DNA of 64,000 nt. Source: Faecalibacterium sp. I4-1-79 (GTDB taxonomy: Bacteria > Bacillota > Clostridia > Oscillospirales > Ruminococcaceae). Below are positions 26,677 through 35,765 of this stretch, piece by piece. Numbering within the stretch: the first letter of the stretch is position 1; the number at the start of each line of letters is the position of its first letter. A program made the translations under genes and the position numbers. Below the pieces are notes generated by a model. That model did no database searches. It saw only the letters and a program-made list of their open reading frames with translations, and was not told the DNA's origin. The DNA lies in assembly GCF_023347235.1 (NCBI RefSeq), contig NZ_CP094467.1, positions 2,356,001 through 2,420,000 on the forward strand, given 5' to 3'.

Positions 26677-29382
26677 TCAACCCAAAGCCTTGATGCTCTG
26701 CTCAATATTGGCCAGCTTGTCCTGACTCTTGGCGAACTTTGTGCGGATCTCCTCCACCAGAGCCGCCGGGGCACGCTCCACGAACTTGGGATTGTTCAGC
26801 TGATTGCCAAACATAGCCATTTCCTTTTCAGCCTTGGCCTTTTCCTTGTTCAGACGAGCCAGCTCCTTCTCACGGTCGATGAGCTCCATCATGGGAATGA
26901 AGCCGCGGGCGGCGTGGGTGGACACCTGTACCATGCCGTCGGTGCTGCCCTCATACTTTTCGGTAAAGGTCACATCGGTGGCAAAGGCGAACTTGGCCAG
27001 ATAGACCTGTGCGTTCTGGAAAGGAGCGGCATCGGCAGTTTCGATGATCATGCTGGTCTTTTTAGCGGGGTGCACGTTCATCTCAGTGCGCATGGTACGC
27101 ACAGCCTTGATATAATCCATCACCTTTTCAAAGGCTTCCTCTTCAGCGGCCCAGTTGTGAGCGGCGTCAAAGGTGGGCCAAGCCTGGGTCATGATGGTTT
27201 CGGCAGAGCCGGGCAGAGCCTGATACAGCTCCTCGGTGATGAAGGGCATGAAGGGGTGCAGCAGCTTGAGCGCCTTATCCAGCACATACACCAGCACGCG
27301 GCGGGCGGTATCGGCCTGCTGTGCATCGCCGGAGTTCAGGCGGGGCTTTGCGATCTCGATGAACCAGTCGCAGTAGACGTCCCAGATAAAGCTGTTGATC
27401 TTGGCGGCAGCCAGACCCATCTCGTAGTGCTCCAGATTGTCGGTCATAGCACCGGCCACCTGATTCAGCTTGGTCAGCACCCACTTGTCGCTCATGTCCA
27501 GCAGCTCCTCGCTGGGCAGACCCGGCTCAAAGTCCTCGGGCAGGTTCATCAGCACAAAGCGGGTGGCGTTCCACAGCTTATTGGCAAAGTTGCGGGCAGC
27601 CTCCACCTTCTTTTCGATATAGCGCATATCGTTGCCCGGGGTGGAGCCGTCCACCAGCATAAAGCGCAGAGCGTCTGCACCGTACTGGGCAATGACTTCC
27701 AACGGGTCGATGCCGTTGCCAAGGCTCTTGGACATCTTGCGGCCCTGACTGTCACGCACGATACCGTGGATGCAGACCGTGTCAAAGGGAGCCTTGCCGG
27801 TGTAAGCCAGACCGGAGAAAATCATGCGGCTGACCCAGAAGCCGATGATGTCGTAGCCGGTGACCAGCGTATTGGTGGGGTAGAAATACTTGAGGTCGGC
27901 ACTGTCCTCGTTGGGCCAGCCCAGCGTGCTGAACGGCCACAGGGCAGAGGAGAACCAGGTATCCAGCGTGTCGGGATCCTGGGTCAGCTTTGCGCTGCCG
28001 CACTTGGGGCAGGTGCAGGGAGCGGACTTTGCCACCACGGTCTCGCCGCAGTCGTCGCAGTACCAAGCCGGGATCTGATGACCCCACCACAGCTGGCGGC
28101 TGATGCACCAGTCACGGGTGTTCTTCATCCAGTTCATATAGTTCTTGGTAAAGCGCTCGGGCACAAACTTGATCTCGCCCTTCTCCACGCTCTCGATGGC
28201 GGGCTTTGCCAGCGGCTCCATCTTGACGAACCACTGCTTGGAGATCATCGGCTCAATGGTGGAGTGGCAGCGGTAGCAGGTGCCGACCTCATGCTTGAGG
28301 GGCTCGATTTCCTTCAGGAAGCCGCCCTCCTTCAGGTCGGCCAGAATGGCCTTGCGTGCTTCCAGTGCGGTCATGCCGGCGTACTTGCCGCAGTCCAGCA
28401 CATGGGGCTCGTTGACGGTGTTCTTGCCGGCGGCAAACAGGGCATCGGCTGCAGCCTTGTCGGCAGCGCCGGTCATGTGGCCGTCGTAGGTGAACACGCG
28501 CACGATGGGCAGGTCGTGACGCAGACCAACTTCAAAGTCGTTGGGGTCGTGGGCGGGGGTGATCTTCACGACGCCGGTGCCCTTGGTCATATCGGCGTGC
28601 TCATCGCAGACAATGGGGATTTCCTTGTTCAGCAGGGGCAGCACCACATGGCAGCCGTGCAGATGGGCGTAGCGGGGATCCTCGCCGTTGATAGCCACGG
28701 CGGTATCGCCCAGCATGGTCTCGGGGCGGGTGGTGGCCAGTTCCAGCATCTCGCCGGTCTCCTTGACCGGGTACAGCAGATGCCAGAAGCTGCCGTCCTT
28801 CTCCTCGTACTCCACCTCGGCATCGGAAATGGAGGTGTTGCAGTGGGGGCACCAGTTGACCATGCGGTTGCCGCGGTAGATCAGGCCCTTGTCGTACAGG
28901 CGTACGAACACTTCCTTGACAGCCTCAGAGCAGCCCTCGTCCATGGTAAAGCGCTCGCGCTCCCAGTCGCAGCTGCTGCCCAGCTTTTTCAGCTGGCTGA
29001 CGATGCGGTTGCCGTACTTGGTTTTCCATGCCCATGCGCGCTCCAGAAAACCGTCGCGGCCGACCATCTCCTTGGTCAGGCCCTCGGCGCGCATAGCCTC
29101 CACCACCTTGGCTTCGGTAGCAATGGAGGCGTGGTCGGTGCCGGGCACCCACAGGGCGGCGTAGCCCTGCATCCGCTTGGTGCGGATGAGGATATCCTGC
29201 ATGGTGTTATCCACCGCATGCCCCATGTGCAGCTGACCGGTAACATTCGGCGGCGGCATAACGATAGTGTAGGGTTTCTTGTCCGGATCGGCCTTCGTGT
29301 GGAAGTAGCCGCCATCCAGCCAGAACTGGTAGATACGATCTTCCACCTGACTGGGATCGTACTGCTTTGCAAGCTCTTTCAT
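26677..29382 (-). CDS. valS: valyl-tRNA synthetase
   Basis: 901-aa class I synthetase that charges tRNA-Val and edits threonine. PPPNVTGQLHMGHA (43-56) is the HIGH-type signature; GRKMSKSLGNG is the KMSKS loop; the editing domain lies between. A zinc-binding CxxC pair (YCDDCGE, TCPKCG) and the C-terminal coiled coil (ELARLNKEKAKAEKEMAMFG) are present. ATG 29382 follows GGGAGG; the frame upstream belongs to the leader. Expression is governed by the T-box at 29415-29660. It heads an operon with the vanZ-like and folC-like genes. Confidence 0.98.
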   Translation of the reverse strand: MKELAKQYDPSQVEDRIYQFWLDGGYFHTKADPDKKPYTIVMPPPNVTGQLHMGHAVDNTMQDILIRTKRMQGYAALWVPGTDHASIATEAKVVEAMRAEGLTKEMVGRDGFLERAWAWKTKYGNRIVSQLKKLGSSCDWERERFTMDEGCSEAVKEVFVRLYDKGLIYRGNRMVNWCPHCNTSISDAEVEYEEKDGSFWHLLYPVKETGEMLELATTRPETMLGDTAVAINGEDPRYAHLHGCHVVLPLLNKEIPIVCDEHADMTKGTGVVKITPAHDPNDFEVGLRHDLPIVRVFTYDGHMTGAADKAAADALFAAGKNTVNEPHVLDCGKYAGMTALEARKAILADLKEGGFLKEIEPLKHEVGTCYRCHSTIEPMISKQWFVKMEPLAKPAIESVEKGEIKFVPERFTKNYMNWMKNTRDWCISRQLWWGHQIPAWYCDDCGETVVAKSAPCTCPKCGSAKLTQDPDTLDTWFSSALWPFSTLGWPNEDSADLKYFYPTNTLVTGYDIIGFWVSRMIFSGLAYTGKAPFDTVCIHGIVRDSQGRKMSKSLGNGIDPLEVIAQYGADALRFMLVDGSTPGNDMRYIEKKVEAARNFANKLWNATRFVLMNLPEDFEPGLPSEELLDMSDKWVLTKLNQVAGAMTDNLEHYEMGLAAAKINSFIWDVYCDWFIEIAKPRLNSGDAQQADTARRVLVYVLDKALKLLHPFMPFITEELYQALPGSAETIMTQAWPTFDAAHNWAAEEEAFEKVMDYIKAVRTMRTEMNVHPAKKTSMIIETADAAPFQNAQVYLAKFAFATDVTFTEKYEGSTDGMVQVSTHAARGFIPMMELIDREKELARLNKEKAKAEKEMAMFGNQLNNPKFVERAPAALVEEIRTKFAKSQDKLANIEQSIKALG

Positions 29383-29414
29383 AGTGTCCTCCCAAAAATT
29401 TGATGAAGTGGGAC

Positions 29415-29660
29415 GCAAAAAGCCGCCCCACGGAGCGTTCCATGGGACGGCTGTAAATACATGACCGCGGTACCACCCAAATTGCGCGGAAAGCTCCGCG
29501 CCCCTTGATGCCCCTGTAACGTAGGGCAGACCCGAAAGCGGCTTACCGGCTCAGCTCACCGCTTCTGCTCCAAAGTGACAGTGCCCCGCCGGTATCCCGC
29601 CGGGTTTTCAGCTGCCCCCGGCTCTCTGTGCGGTCCCAGACGATGCACACTCTTTTTCAA
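29415..29660 (-). promoter_or_regulatory. T-box leader of valS
   Basis: The minus strand contains the T-box consensus TTTGGGTGGTACCGCGGTC (around 29464-29483) followed by a terminator AGCCGTCCC/GGGGCGGCT with TTTTT (29418-29453). It senses uncharged tRNA-Val: when bound, the antiterminator forms and valS is transcribed. The stem I and specifier region lies at ~29500-29650; I could not fix the specifier codon with confidence. Confidence 0.9.
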
Positions 29661-29675
29661 CGCATTTATAAAAAG

Positions 29676-29704
29676 AATATAACGTTTTTTGTGGGATTTG
29701 TCAA
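29676..29704 (-). promoter_or_regulatory. valS promoter
   Basis: Minus strand TTGACA (29699-29704), 17-bp spacer, TATATT (29676-29681); it lies directly behind the end of the glycosyltransferase gene. Confidence 0.75.
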
Positions 29705-30691
29705 TCAGTTTTTCAAACCTTTCACCCAACGCACCAGCTTCCACACCTTTGCGCCCAGATGCGGGCAGTAGCTCACCATCAGCGCCTGCAGCTTCTGGCT
29801 TTTGTGCTCTAACGGGATCTTCCACGCAGCGCGGCGGTGCGTCTTTGCCAGTTCCAGCAGTGTTTTTTCCTTTTCCGGGTCCCGCTCCGGCTGGTTGACC
29901 AGCCGGAAATATACCTCGGCGCAGGACATGATGCAGCGCTGATCCGTAGTACTGCGGAAGGGGTCCGGCTGCGCCTTTGCCAGCTGCCAGACCCGTTCCC
30001 ATGCCAGTGCTGCCGTATAAAAGCGCAGGCTCGGCTTCTGCCGCACGGCAGAATCTGGTCGTTCAAGATAGGCATACAGCGGGCAGTTCAAAAACGCCAG
30101 ACTGCCAGCCTCGAGAAATTCCATCACAAAAAACAGGGTATCCTCCCCATAAAGCAATGCCGGATCAAAACGGATATCCCGCAGCAGCTCCCGGTGGGTC
30201 AGCATCCGCCAGCAGTGCCCGCCGCTCCATTCCCGCATCCACGAGTAGTTTTCCGCCGTGATCCTCTGCGGTGCCGGGCATTCCGTCACTGTCCACAGGG
30301 GCTCGTTTTCCCGTATGCTGCGGTAGCGGCACATAGCCATGCGAGTGCCGCAACTGCACAAGGCATCGTACAGCCATTCCAGATACTGCGGCAGCACAAA
30401 GTCATCGGAATCCACAAAGCCGATGTATTCGCCCCTTGCCACATCCAACCCAAAATTGCGCGCCGAGGACACCCCACCGTTTTCTTTGTTGAAAATGCGC
30501 ACCCGGGCATCCTGCGCCGCATAGCGCTGCATGATCTGCCAGCAGTCGTCCGGCGAACCATCGTTCACAACGATCAGCTCAAAATTCCGGTAGGTCTGCG
30601 CCAGCAGGCTGTCCAGACACGCGGGCAGATACTTTTCCACCTTATAGACCGGTACGATCACCGAGATCAGGGGGCTTTTTTTTGTATTCAT
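29705..30691 (-). CDS. family 2 glycosyltransferase
   Basis: 328-aa GT-A-fold glycosyltransferase. It starts MNTKKSPLISVIVPVYK, with the nucleotide-binding NDGSPDD and the metal-binding DSDD (VDSDDFV). The C-terminal third is helical and less conserved. It probably adds a sugar to a surface polysaccharide repeat unit. ATG 30691 follows AAAGGAG; the in-frame extension upstream lies inside the flippase gene. The stop/start overlap with the flippase is ATGA. Last gene of the four-gene operon that begins at 35006; its stop overlaps the valS promoter region. Confidence 0.88.
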   Translation of the reverse strand: MNTKKSPLISVIVPVYKVEKYLPACLDSLLAQTYRNFELIVVNDGSPDDCWQIMQRYAAQDARVRIFNKENGGVSSARNFGLDVARGEYIGFVDSDDFVLPQYLEWLYDALCSCGTRMAMCRYRSIRENEPLWTVTECPAPQRITAENYSWMREWSGGHCWRMLTHRELLRDIRFDPALLYGEDTLFFVMEFLEAGSLAFLNCPLYAYLERPDSAVRQKPSLRFYTAALAWERVWQLAKAQPDPFRSTTDQRCIMSCAEVYFRLVNQPERDPEKEKTLLELAKTHRRAAWKIPLEHKSQKLQALMVSYCPHLGAKVWKLVRWVKGLKN

Positions 30692-32217
30692 CCGGCTCTC
30701 CTTTTCAAGATCTCCTGTACACGCCGCTTCAGCTCCGCGTACTCCGCGCTGCGCCGGTAGAGCAATACGATCAGCCCTGCGAATACGGCTGTATAAAGCA
30801 CACCGTCCAGAATAAAAACGCCGAAGTTGTCTACCGGGAAGCGCCGCACCCAGAGCACCGCTGCCGCCGAGACCGCTGCCGTGAGCAGCAGCCGCTTTAG
30901 ATACTGCGCAAAATAAGCCCGCAGCTTTTTCTGCCATGCGTCCTGAACGCCGTATTTCAAAAAGATGTAAGGCTCTATCCAAGTACAGGTGCACAGCGTG
31001 CTGATGATAGTGCCCCCGATAATACCGGTCATGCCGTAACGCTGCACCAGCACAAGGGAGACTACCAGATTGATGGCGGACTCTGCCACAGCCTTATAGC
31101 GGTCGTTCCAGAACAGTCCCATGACCTCCCGGAACAACAGGTTCGTCTGCCGCATCCGCGTGATGTAAAATTCCGTTACGATGATCACAACGGTCGCCAT
31201 CGGGAAGCAGTATTCCTCGCCAAACAGCAGAGCGATCAAGGGATTGAGCAGCATCATCAGCCCGCCGGTCAGGTAGCCGGACAGCACAAAAAAGAGAAAA
31301 TCCATTTCTTTATACACCTGATACAGCCGGTCAGAGTTTTCCAGGGCCGCAAAGTTGCCCACGCTGCCGGAAAAGGCTGTGACGACCTTGGTCATCAGGT
31401 TGTTCAGCGCGTTGAGCACCAGCCGGTAATTGGAGTAAATTCCTACCGTTGCCAGCCCGATGAAGGAGGACATCAGCAGGCTGTCCGTGTTGCGCACAAT
31501 GACGATCGCCAGCTTGTGCATACTCATGGCGCCGATGTTTTTCAGGATACCGTTCCGCTCCTCCCTGTCCGGCAGTTCACGGTATTTCTTTAAGTAGGGA
31601 AATTCCTTATCCACCATGCGGGAGATCATGATGTTGGGTATAAACTGTATCACCAGCTGGATGGCAAGGTACAGGATAAAGTTGCCCGTCAGCAGCAACG
31701 CCACGATCTGCACGACGGTGCGGATGCACTCGCACACCAGAGTCCATCCGGTACAGAGATAGCTCTTCTGATAGGCCTGATAGATAGAGCTTTTGTAGTT
31801 CAGCAGATAGGAGCTGGCCGAGGCTGCCACATACATCATGTAGATCAGTGTGATATGCTCAATGCCCTCGCCGCCCTTGATGAGGTGTGGCAGAAACGGC
31901 AGCAACACCAGCCCGAACAGTAGCACCGTGGCCGCCACCGCCCGGTACATCCACTTGTACAGGTTCATCAGCTGCGCCAGCTTCCGCTCGTCATCCCGAG
32001 CGGCCGGCTCGTACATACTGAACACCATAGCTGTACCAATGCCCAGCTCCGCAAAATTAAGGATACTGAGCACATCGGTAAACAGGCCGCTGACGCCCAG
32101 ATAGGCAGCCGAAAGGCAGTGGATGAACACCATCCGGTTGATAAAGGAGAGCAGCATCGTCAGAAACTGCCCGCCGATGTTGACCATCATGTTGATGATA
32201 GAATAGCGTGTTCTCAT
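30688..32217 (-). CDS. polysaccharide flippase (Wzx/MATE-like)
   Basis: 509-aa membrane protein with ~12-14 hydrophobic segments of the oligosaccharide flippase superfamily. It starts MRTRYSIINMMVNIGGQFLT, with the family-typical SFINRMVFIHCLSAAYLGVSG-type opening (VFIHCLSAAYLGVSGLFTD) and FLPFLPHL in the loop. It would move lipid-linked sugar units across the membrane for a capsule or wall polysaccharide assembled by the flanking glycosyltransferases. It is 18 bases after the upstream glycosyltransferase stop. Confidence 0.88.
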   Translation of the reverse strand: MRTRYSIINMMVNIGGQFLTMLLSFINRMVFIHCLSAAYLGVSGLFTDVLSILNFAELGIGTAMVFSMYEPAARDDERKLAQLMNLYKWMYRAVAATVLLFGLVLLPFLPHLIKGGEGIEHITLIYMMYVAASASSYLLNYKSSIYQAYQKSYLCTGWTLVCECIRTVVQIVALLLTGNFILYLAIQLVIQFIPNIMISRMVDKEFPYLKKYRELPDREERNGILKNIGAMSMHKLAIVIVRNTDSLLMSSFIGLATVGIYSNYRLVLNALNNLMTKVVTAFSGSVGNFAALENSDRLYQVYKEMDFLFFVLSGYLTGGLMMLLNPLIALLFGEEYCFPMATVVIIVTEFYITRMRQTNLLFREVMGLFWNDRYKAVAESAINLVVSLVLVQRYGMTGIIGGTIISTLCTCTWIEPYIFLKYGVQDAWQKKLRAYFAQYLKRLLLTAAVSAAAVLWVRRFPVDNFGVFILDGVLYTAVFAGLIVLLYRRSAEYAELKRRVQEILKRRAG

Positions 32218-32235
32218 GCGTTTTTCTCTTTTTCC

Positions 32236-33225
32236 TCAGCCCTTGAGTTCCCGCAGACGACTGTATGTCTGCGGAAAGTGCCACAGCAGCCAGCTTTGCA
32301 GCCAAAGCCCGCCCGGGACGGCGCAGTACCTCCGGGTGCGGCTGACCACCTTAAACTGCATCCGCAGCATTTCCCGGCTGCGGGGTGCTTTGCGCAGCGC
32401 CAGGGGCAGCTGCCGGTACACCCGGCTCACGCTGCCCATCGTAAATTTTGCCGCATTTGCCAGTGCATCGTATGCAGCGTTTTCCACAAGACAGTCCCAA
32501 TACCGTTGTGCCGCCTCGGCAGCGTCGAAATGGCGCAGCGTTTTATTGCCGCTCATAATGCTGCCGCCGCGCTGCACATAATAATACAACGCCTTTGGCA
32601 CCACCACGGCCTTTTGGATCTGCAAACAGACCTCCGGGATCAGGAACAGATCCTCGTTCAGCTTTCCCTCCGGGTAGCGTAGCTGCGCAAAGACGGCGCG
32701 GCGGTACAGCTTGTTCCACGCAGGCTGGATCATCGAATCCGTAGCATTTTTCAGTAAATTCTGCCCGGCAAAGACCTTTTTTTCAAGACGGACGTGTATC
32801 GACTGACATGGCACTCCCGCCTCGTCCACCTCGGCGTAATCGCACAGGGCAAGGTCCGCCCCGGTGCTTTGCACGGCTTGGTACAGCACTTCATACATTT
32901 CCGGTGCAATGTAGTCGTCTGAATCCACAAAGCCGATCCATGCGCCCCTTGCTGCGTCCAGCCCGGCGTTGCGGGCGGCAGATAATCCTCCGTTTTTCTG
33001 GTGGATCACCCGGACGCGGGCATCTTTTTCGGCGGCGGCATCGCACAGCGCAGGGCAATCGTCCGGTGAGCCATCGTCCACAAGGATCAGCTCAAAGTCC
33101 GTAAAGGTCTGCGCCAGAATGGAATCAATACATTTGGGCAGATAGTTTTCCACCTTATACACCGGCACAATGATGCTGAGCAGCGGTGCTTTTTCCCCTT
33201 CCGGCGCTCGTTCTACGTTGTTCAA
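32236..33225 (-). CDS. family 2 glycosyltransferase
   Basis: 329-aa GT-A glycosyltransferase, paralogous in plan to 29705-30691: LSIIVPVYKVENYLPKCIDS, DDGSPDD, FVDSDDYIAPEMYEVLY, and NKLYRRAVF in the second half. The start is a TTG at 33225, supported by CGGAGGTGA nine bases upstream. It overlaps the stop of the methyltransferase/reductase gene by a few bases, so translation is coupled. Donor and acceptor unknown. Confidence 0.88.
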   Translation of the reverse strand: MNNVERAPEGEKAPLLSIIVPVYKVENYLPKCIDSILAQTFTDFELILVDDGSPDDCPALCDAAAEKDARVRVIHQKNGGLSAARNAGLDAARGAWIGFVDSDDYIAPEMYEVLYQAVQSTGADLALCDYAEVDEAGVPCQSIHVRLEKKVFAGQNLLKNATDSMIQPAWNKLYRRAVFAQLRYPEGKLNEDLFLIPEVCLQIQKAVVVPKALYYYVQRGGSIMSGNKTLRHFDAAEAAQRYWDCLVENAAYDALANAAKFTMGSVSRVYRQLPLALRKAPRSREMLRMQFKVVSRTRRYCAVPGGLWLQSWLLWHFPQTYSRLRELKG

Positions 33226-35006
33226 TCCGTCACCTCCGTGCGCAGGCGGGCAATGAGCCGCTCCATCAGCGCCACCCGGTTGAAGGGGGTCATCAGGTAA
33301 AAGCCATCCGCATAGGGCGCAGCCGCCTTAGCTGCCTGCACCGAGACTTCCAGTCCAAGCTCCTCACCTGCGGCGCGGTCCAGCCCCTCAAACTTCTGGA
33401 TGATGGCCTCATCCACATGGATGCCGTTGACCTCGTTTTCCATAAAGATCGCATTGCGCTGGCTGACCACCGGCAGGATGCCGGCCAGAATTTTTGCTTG
33501 CTCACCCAGCGTCTCCCGGGCTTTTTTCAGGTTTTCCACCGCCTGTGCCGACAGCACCGGCTGGGTGAGGAAACCGCTCATACCGTTTTCCAGCTTTTCT
33601 GCGGCGCGGCGCAGCTCCACCTCAAAGTTGCGGGCGTTCAGGTTCAGCGCACCGAACACCGTGATGGGGCTGGGCATCTCCCGCCCCTCCCCGGCCAGCG
33701 ATACGATATACTGCGCCAGCTTGCGGGAGTTGAACTGGTACACGTTTTTCACCTCGTCCCGCTCGGCGGTGGGGATGGGGTCGCCGGTAATGGCCAGCAC
33801 CTCCCGCACACCCTCGGCGTACAATCCCAGCAGCAGTGCCTTGGTGGCGTTCAGGTTGCGGTCCCGACAGGTCATGTGGGGCAGCACGTTCATGCCCAGC
33901 TCCCGATGCACCCGGCACGCTACCAGCGAGGAATCCATCCGCGCCCGGGCAATGGGGCAGTCTGCAATGGTCAGCAGGTCGGCACCGGCAGCCTGCAACC
34001 GGCGGGCACCCTCGAGATAGGCAGTCAGGTCGGCGTCCTTGGGGGAATCCAGCTCCACCGCGATGACCCGCTGCCCGGCGCGCAGCTTGCGCAGAAAGGC
34101 GTCGTCCATTTCCACCACAGGCTTTGCCGCTTCGGCAGGCTTTGCCGCCGGGGCAGTGGGCAGCGTTTCCGGCAGAGCATCCAGTGCGGTGCGCAGGGCA
34201 GCAATATGCTGCGGTGTCGTGCCGCAGCAGCCACCCAGAATGCGCACGCCCTCGGCGGCAAGGCGGCTCAGTTCCCGGGCAAAATACTCCGGCTTACCCT
34301 GATAGCGCACCTGCGCCCGTGCCACCACCGGGTAGCCCGCATTGGGCATGACCGAAAGAGGCAGTCCCGCATCTCCCAGCTGCTGTACCAGTGCCCGCAT
34401 CGCGCCCGGGGCAGACACGCAGTTCAAACCTACGGCATCCACTACGCCGCTCTGCGCCATGCGGCGCACAAGGTCTGCGCAGTAACGACCCTCGCGGGTG
34501 TAGCCGTCCGGCAGCACCGCAAAGGACACCAGCACAAAGGCCTCCGGCACGGTCTGCTTCAGCGCACGAATCGCTTCCAGCACGCCGTCCTCGGCGCTCA
34601 GGGTCTCGAATAGAAAATTCCGTGCGCCCAGCAGTGCAAAGCGCTTTGCCACGGCAAGATACACCTGCTCTGCCGGGGTATTCTCGGTATCCGGTGCGGG
34701 GCCAAGGTCCGCAAACACTGCCGCGCCGGTCTCCCCTGCGGCCTTTGCTGCCAGCTGCCAGCCAGCATCTGCCAGCTGCTCCCAGCCGGGCTGCTGCGCC
34801 GCCGCCAGACGCGGCAGGCTGAAGGTGTTGGTCTTGATGGCGTCCGCTCCGGCAGCAAGATACGCCCGGTGCACCGCCAGAATGCCCTCGGGGTCGGTCA
34901 GGTTTGCCTGTTCGCACTCCTGCCCCGGTTTTGTTTTATAATAGGTACCCATGCCGCCATCGAACAGCAGCGGACGCCGGGTCAACAGTTTGCGCACATC
35001 CAACAT
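33222..35006 (-). CDS. homocysteine S-methyltransferase / methylenetetrahydrofolate reductase fusion
   Basis: 594-aa bifunctional enzyme like Bacillus YitJ. Residues 1-~290 are the zinc-dependent homocysteine methyltransferase (DGGMGTYYKTK; zinc cysteines in GLNCVS and GGCCGTTPQH). Residues ~305-594 are the MTHFR barrel (GQRVIAVELDSPKDADLTAY, VLAITGDPIP, FLTQPVLSAQ). It makes methyl-THF and methionine. ATG 35006 is chosen for the family-typical start. No SAM riboswitch or T-box was seen upstream. A one-carbon enzyme heading a polysaccharide operon is unusual. Confidence 0.93.
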   Translation of the reverse strand: MLDVRKLLTRRPLLFDGGMGTYYKTKPGQECEQANLTDPEGILAVHRAYLAAGADAIKTNTFSLPRLAAAQQPGWEQLADAGWQLAAKAAGETGAAVFADLGPAPDTENTPAEQVYLAVAKRFALLGARNFLFETLSAEDGVLEAIRALKQTVPEAFVLVSFAVLPDGYTREGRYCADLVRRMAQSGVVDAVGLNCVSAPGAMRALVQQLGDAGLPLSVMPNAGYPVVARAQVRYQGKPEYFARELSRLAAEGVRILGGCCGTTPQHIAALRTALDALPETLPTAPAAKPAEAAKPVVEMDDAFLRKLRAGQRVIAVELDSPKDADLTAYLEGARRLQAAGADLLTIADCPIARARMDSSLVACRVHRELGMNVLPHMTCRDRNLNATKALLLGLYAEGVREVLAITGDPIPTAERDEVKNVYQFNSRKLAQYIVSLAGEGREMPSPITVFGALNLNARNFEVELRRAAEKLENGMSGFLTQPVLSAQAVENLKKARETLGEQAKILAGILPVVSQRNAIFMENEVNGIHVDEAIIQKFEGLDRAAGEELGLEVSVQAAKAAAPYADGFYLMTPFNRVALMERLIARLRTEVTD

Positions 35007-35156
35007 CGATACTTTCCCTTCCCTATAAAAAGATTTCATCCTTCAGTTTATCGTAGTTCACCCATCCGGTCAAGCGGTTTTCTTGATTTCGCTTGCGGCG
35101 CGGCTGTTTTTGTGCTATTTTAGGAATAACTTTTGAGAAAAGGGAGAGGATGTATC

Positions 35157-35765
35157 ATGCGCCACACCGGCACACTAGAACTGGAAACCGACCGGCTGCT
35201 GCTGCGCCGTCTGCTGCCGCAGGACGCCCCGCAGATGTATGCAAATTGGGCAAACGACCCGGCTGTGACCCGTTTTTTGCGCTGGGAGCCGCACAAAAGC
35301 CCTGCCGAGACCCGGGAGCTGCTTTCGGCGTGGGCGGAGCTGTATCCGAACCCCGATTACTACCAGTGGGCCATGGTGGAAAAAGCCACCGGACAGGTGT
35401 TTGGCTCCATCTCCGTATACAACGCCCTGCTGGGTGAGCCGCAGCAAAAGACCAGGTGGCCGGGGCTGGACCTCTCCGGCGGCATCTGGGAGCCGGGCTA
35501 CTGCATCGGACAGAAGTGGTGGGGCAAGGGCTTTACCACCGAAGCGCTGCAGACTGTGGTGGATTTCTGGTTCCATCAGGTGGGCGGCACCTTTCTCACC
35601 TGCTGCCATGCGGTGCACAACCCCGCCAGCGGCCGGGTGATGGAAAAGGCCGGCTTTGTGTACCACCACGACGATGTTTACCACAAATTCGACGGCACAC
35701 CGGTGGAATGCCGGTGCTATCTGCTGACAAAAGAACGCTACGATAACAGAAAGGACTTACTTTGA
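35157..35765 (+). CDS. GNAT acetyltransferase (RimJ/RimL type)
   Basis: 202-aa GNAT-fold N-acetyltransferase: LETDRLLLRRLLPQDAPQMY opening, YCIGQKWWGKGFTTEAL acetyl-CoA-binding region, and NPASGRVMEKAGF near the end, all typical of the RimJ/RimL/ribosomal-protein or antibiotic acetyltransferase group. Substrate unknown. AGGGAGAGG precedes ATG 35157. The stop overlaps the TTG start of hflX. Confidence 0.9.
   Translation: MRHTGTLELETDRLLLRRLLPQDAPQMYANWANDPAVTRFLRWEPHKSPAETRELLSAWAELYPNPDYYQWAMVEKATGQVFGSISVYNALLGEPQQKTRWPGLDLSGGIWEPGYCIGQKWWGKGFTTEALQTVVDFWFHQVGGTFLTCCHAVHNPASGRVMEKAGFVYHHDDVYHKFDGTPVECRCYLLTKERYDNRKDLL

Noticed and set aside
26914-29403. 829-aa open frame antisense to valS
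   Set aside because: A GC-rich shadow of valS on the opposite strand; no ribosome site, no family signature, and valS carries all the motifs.
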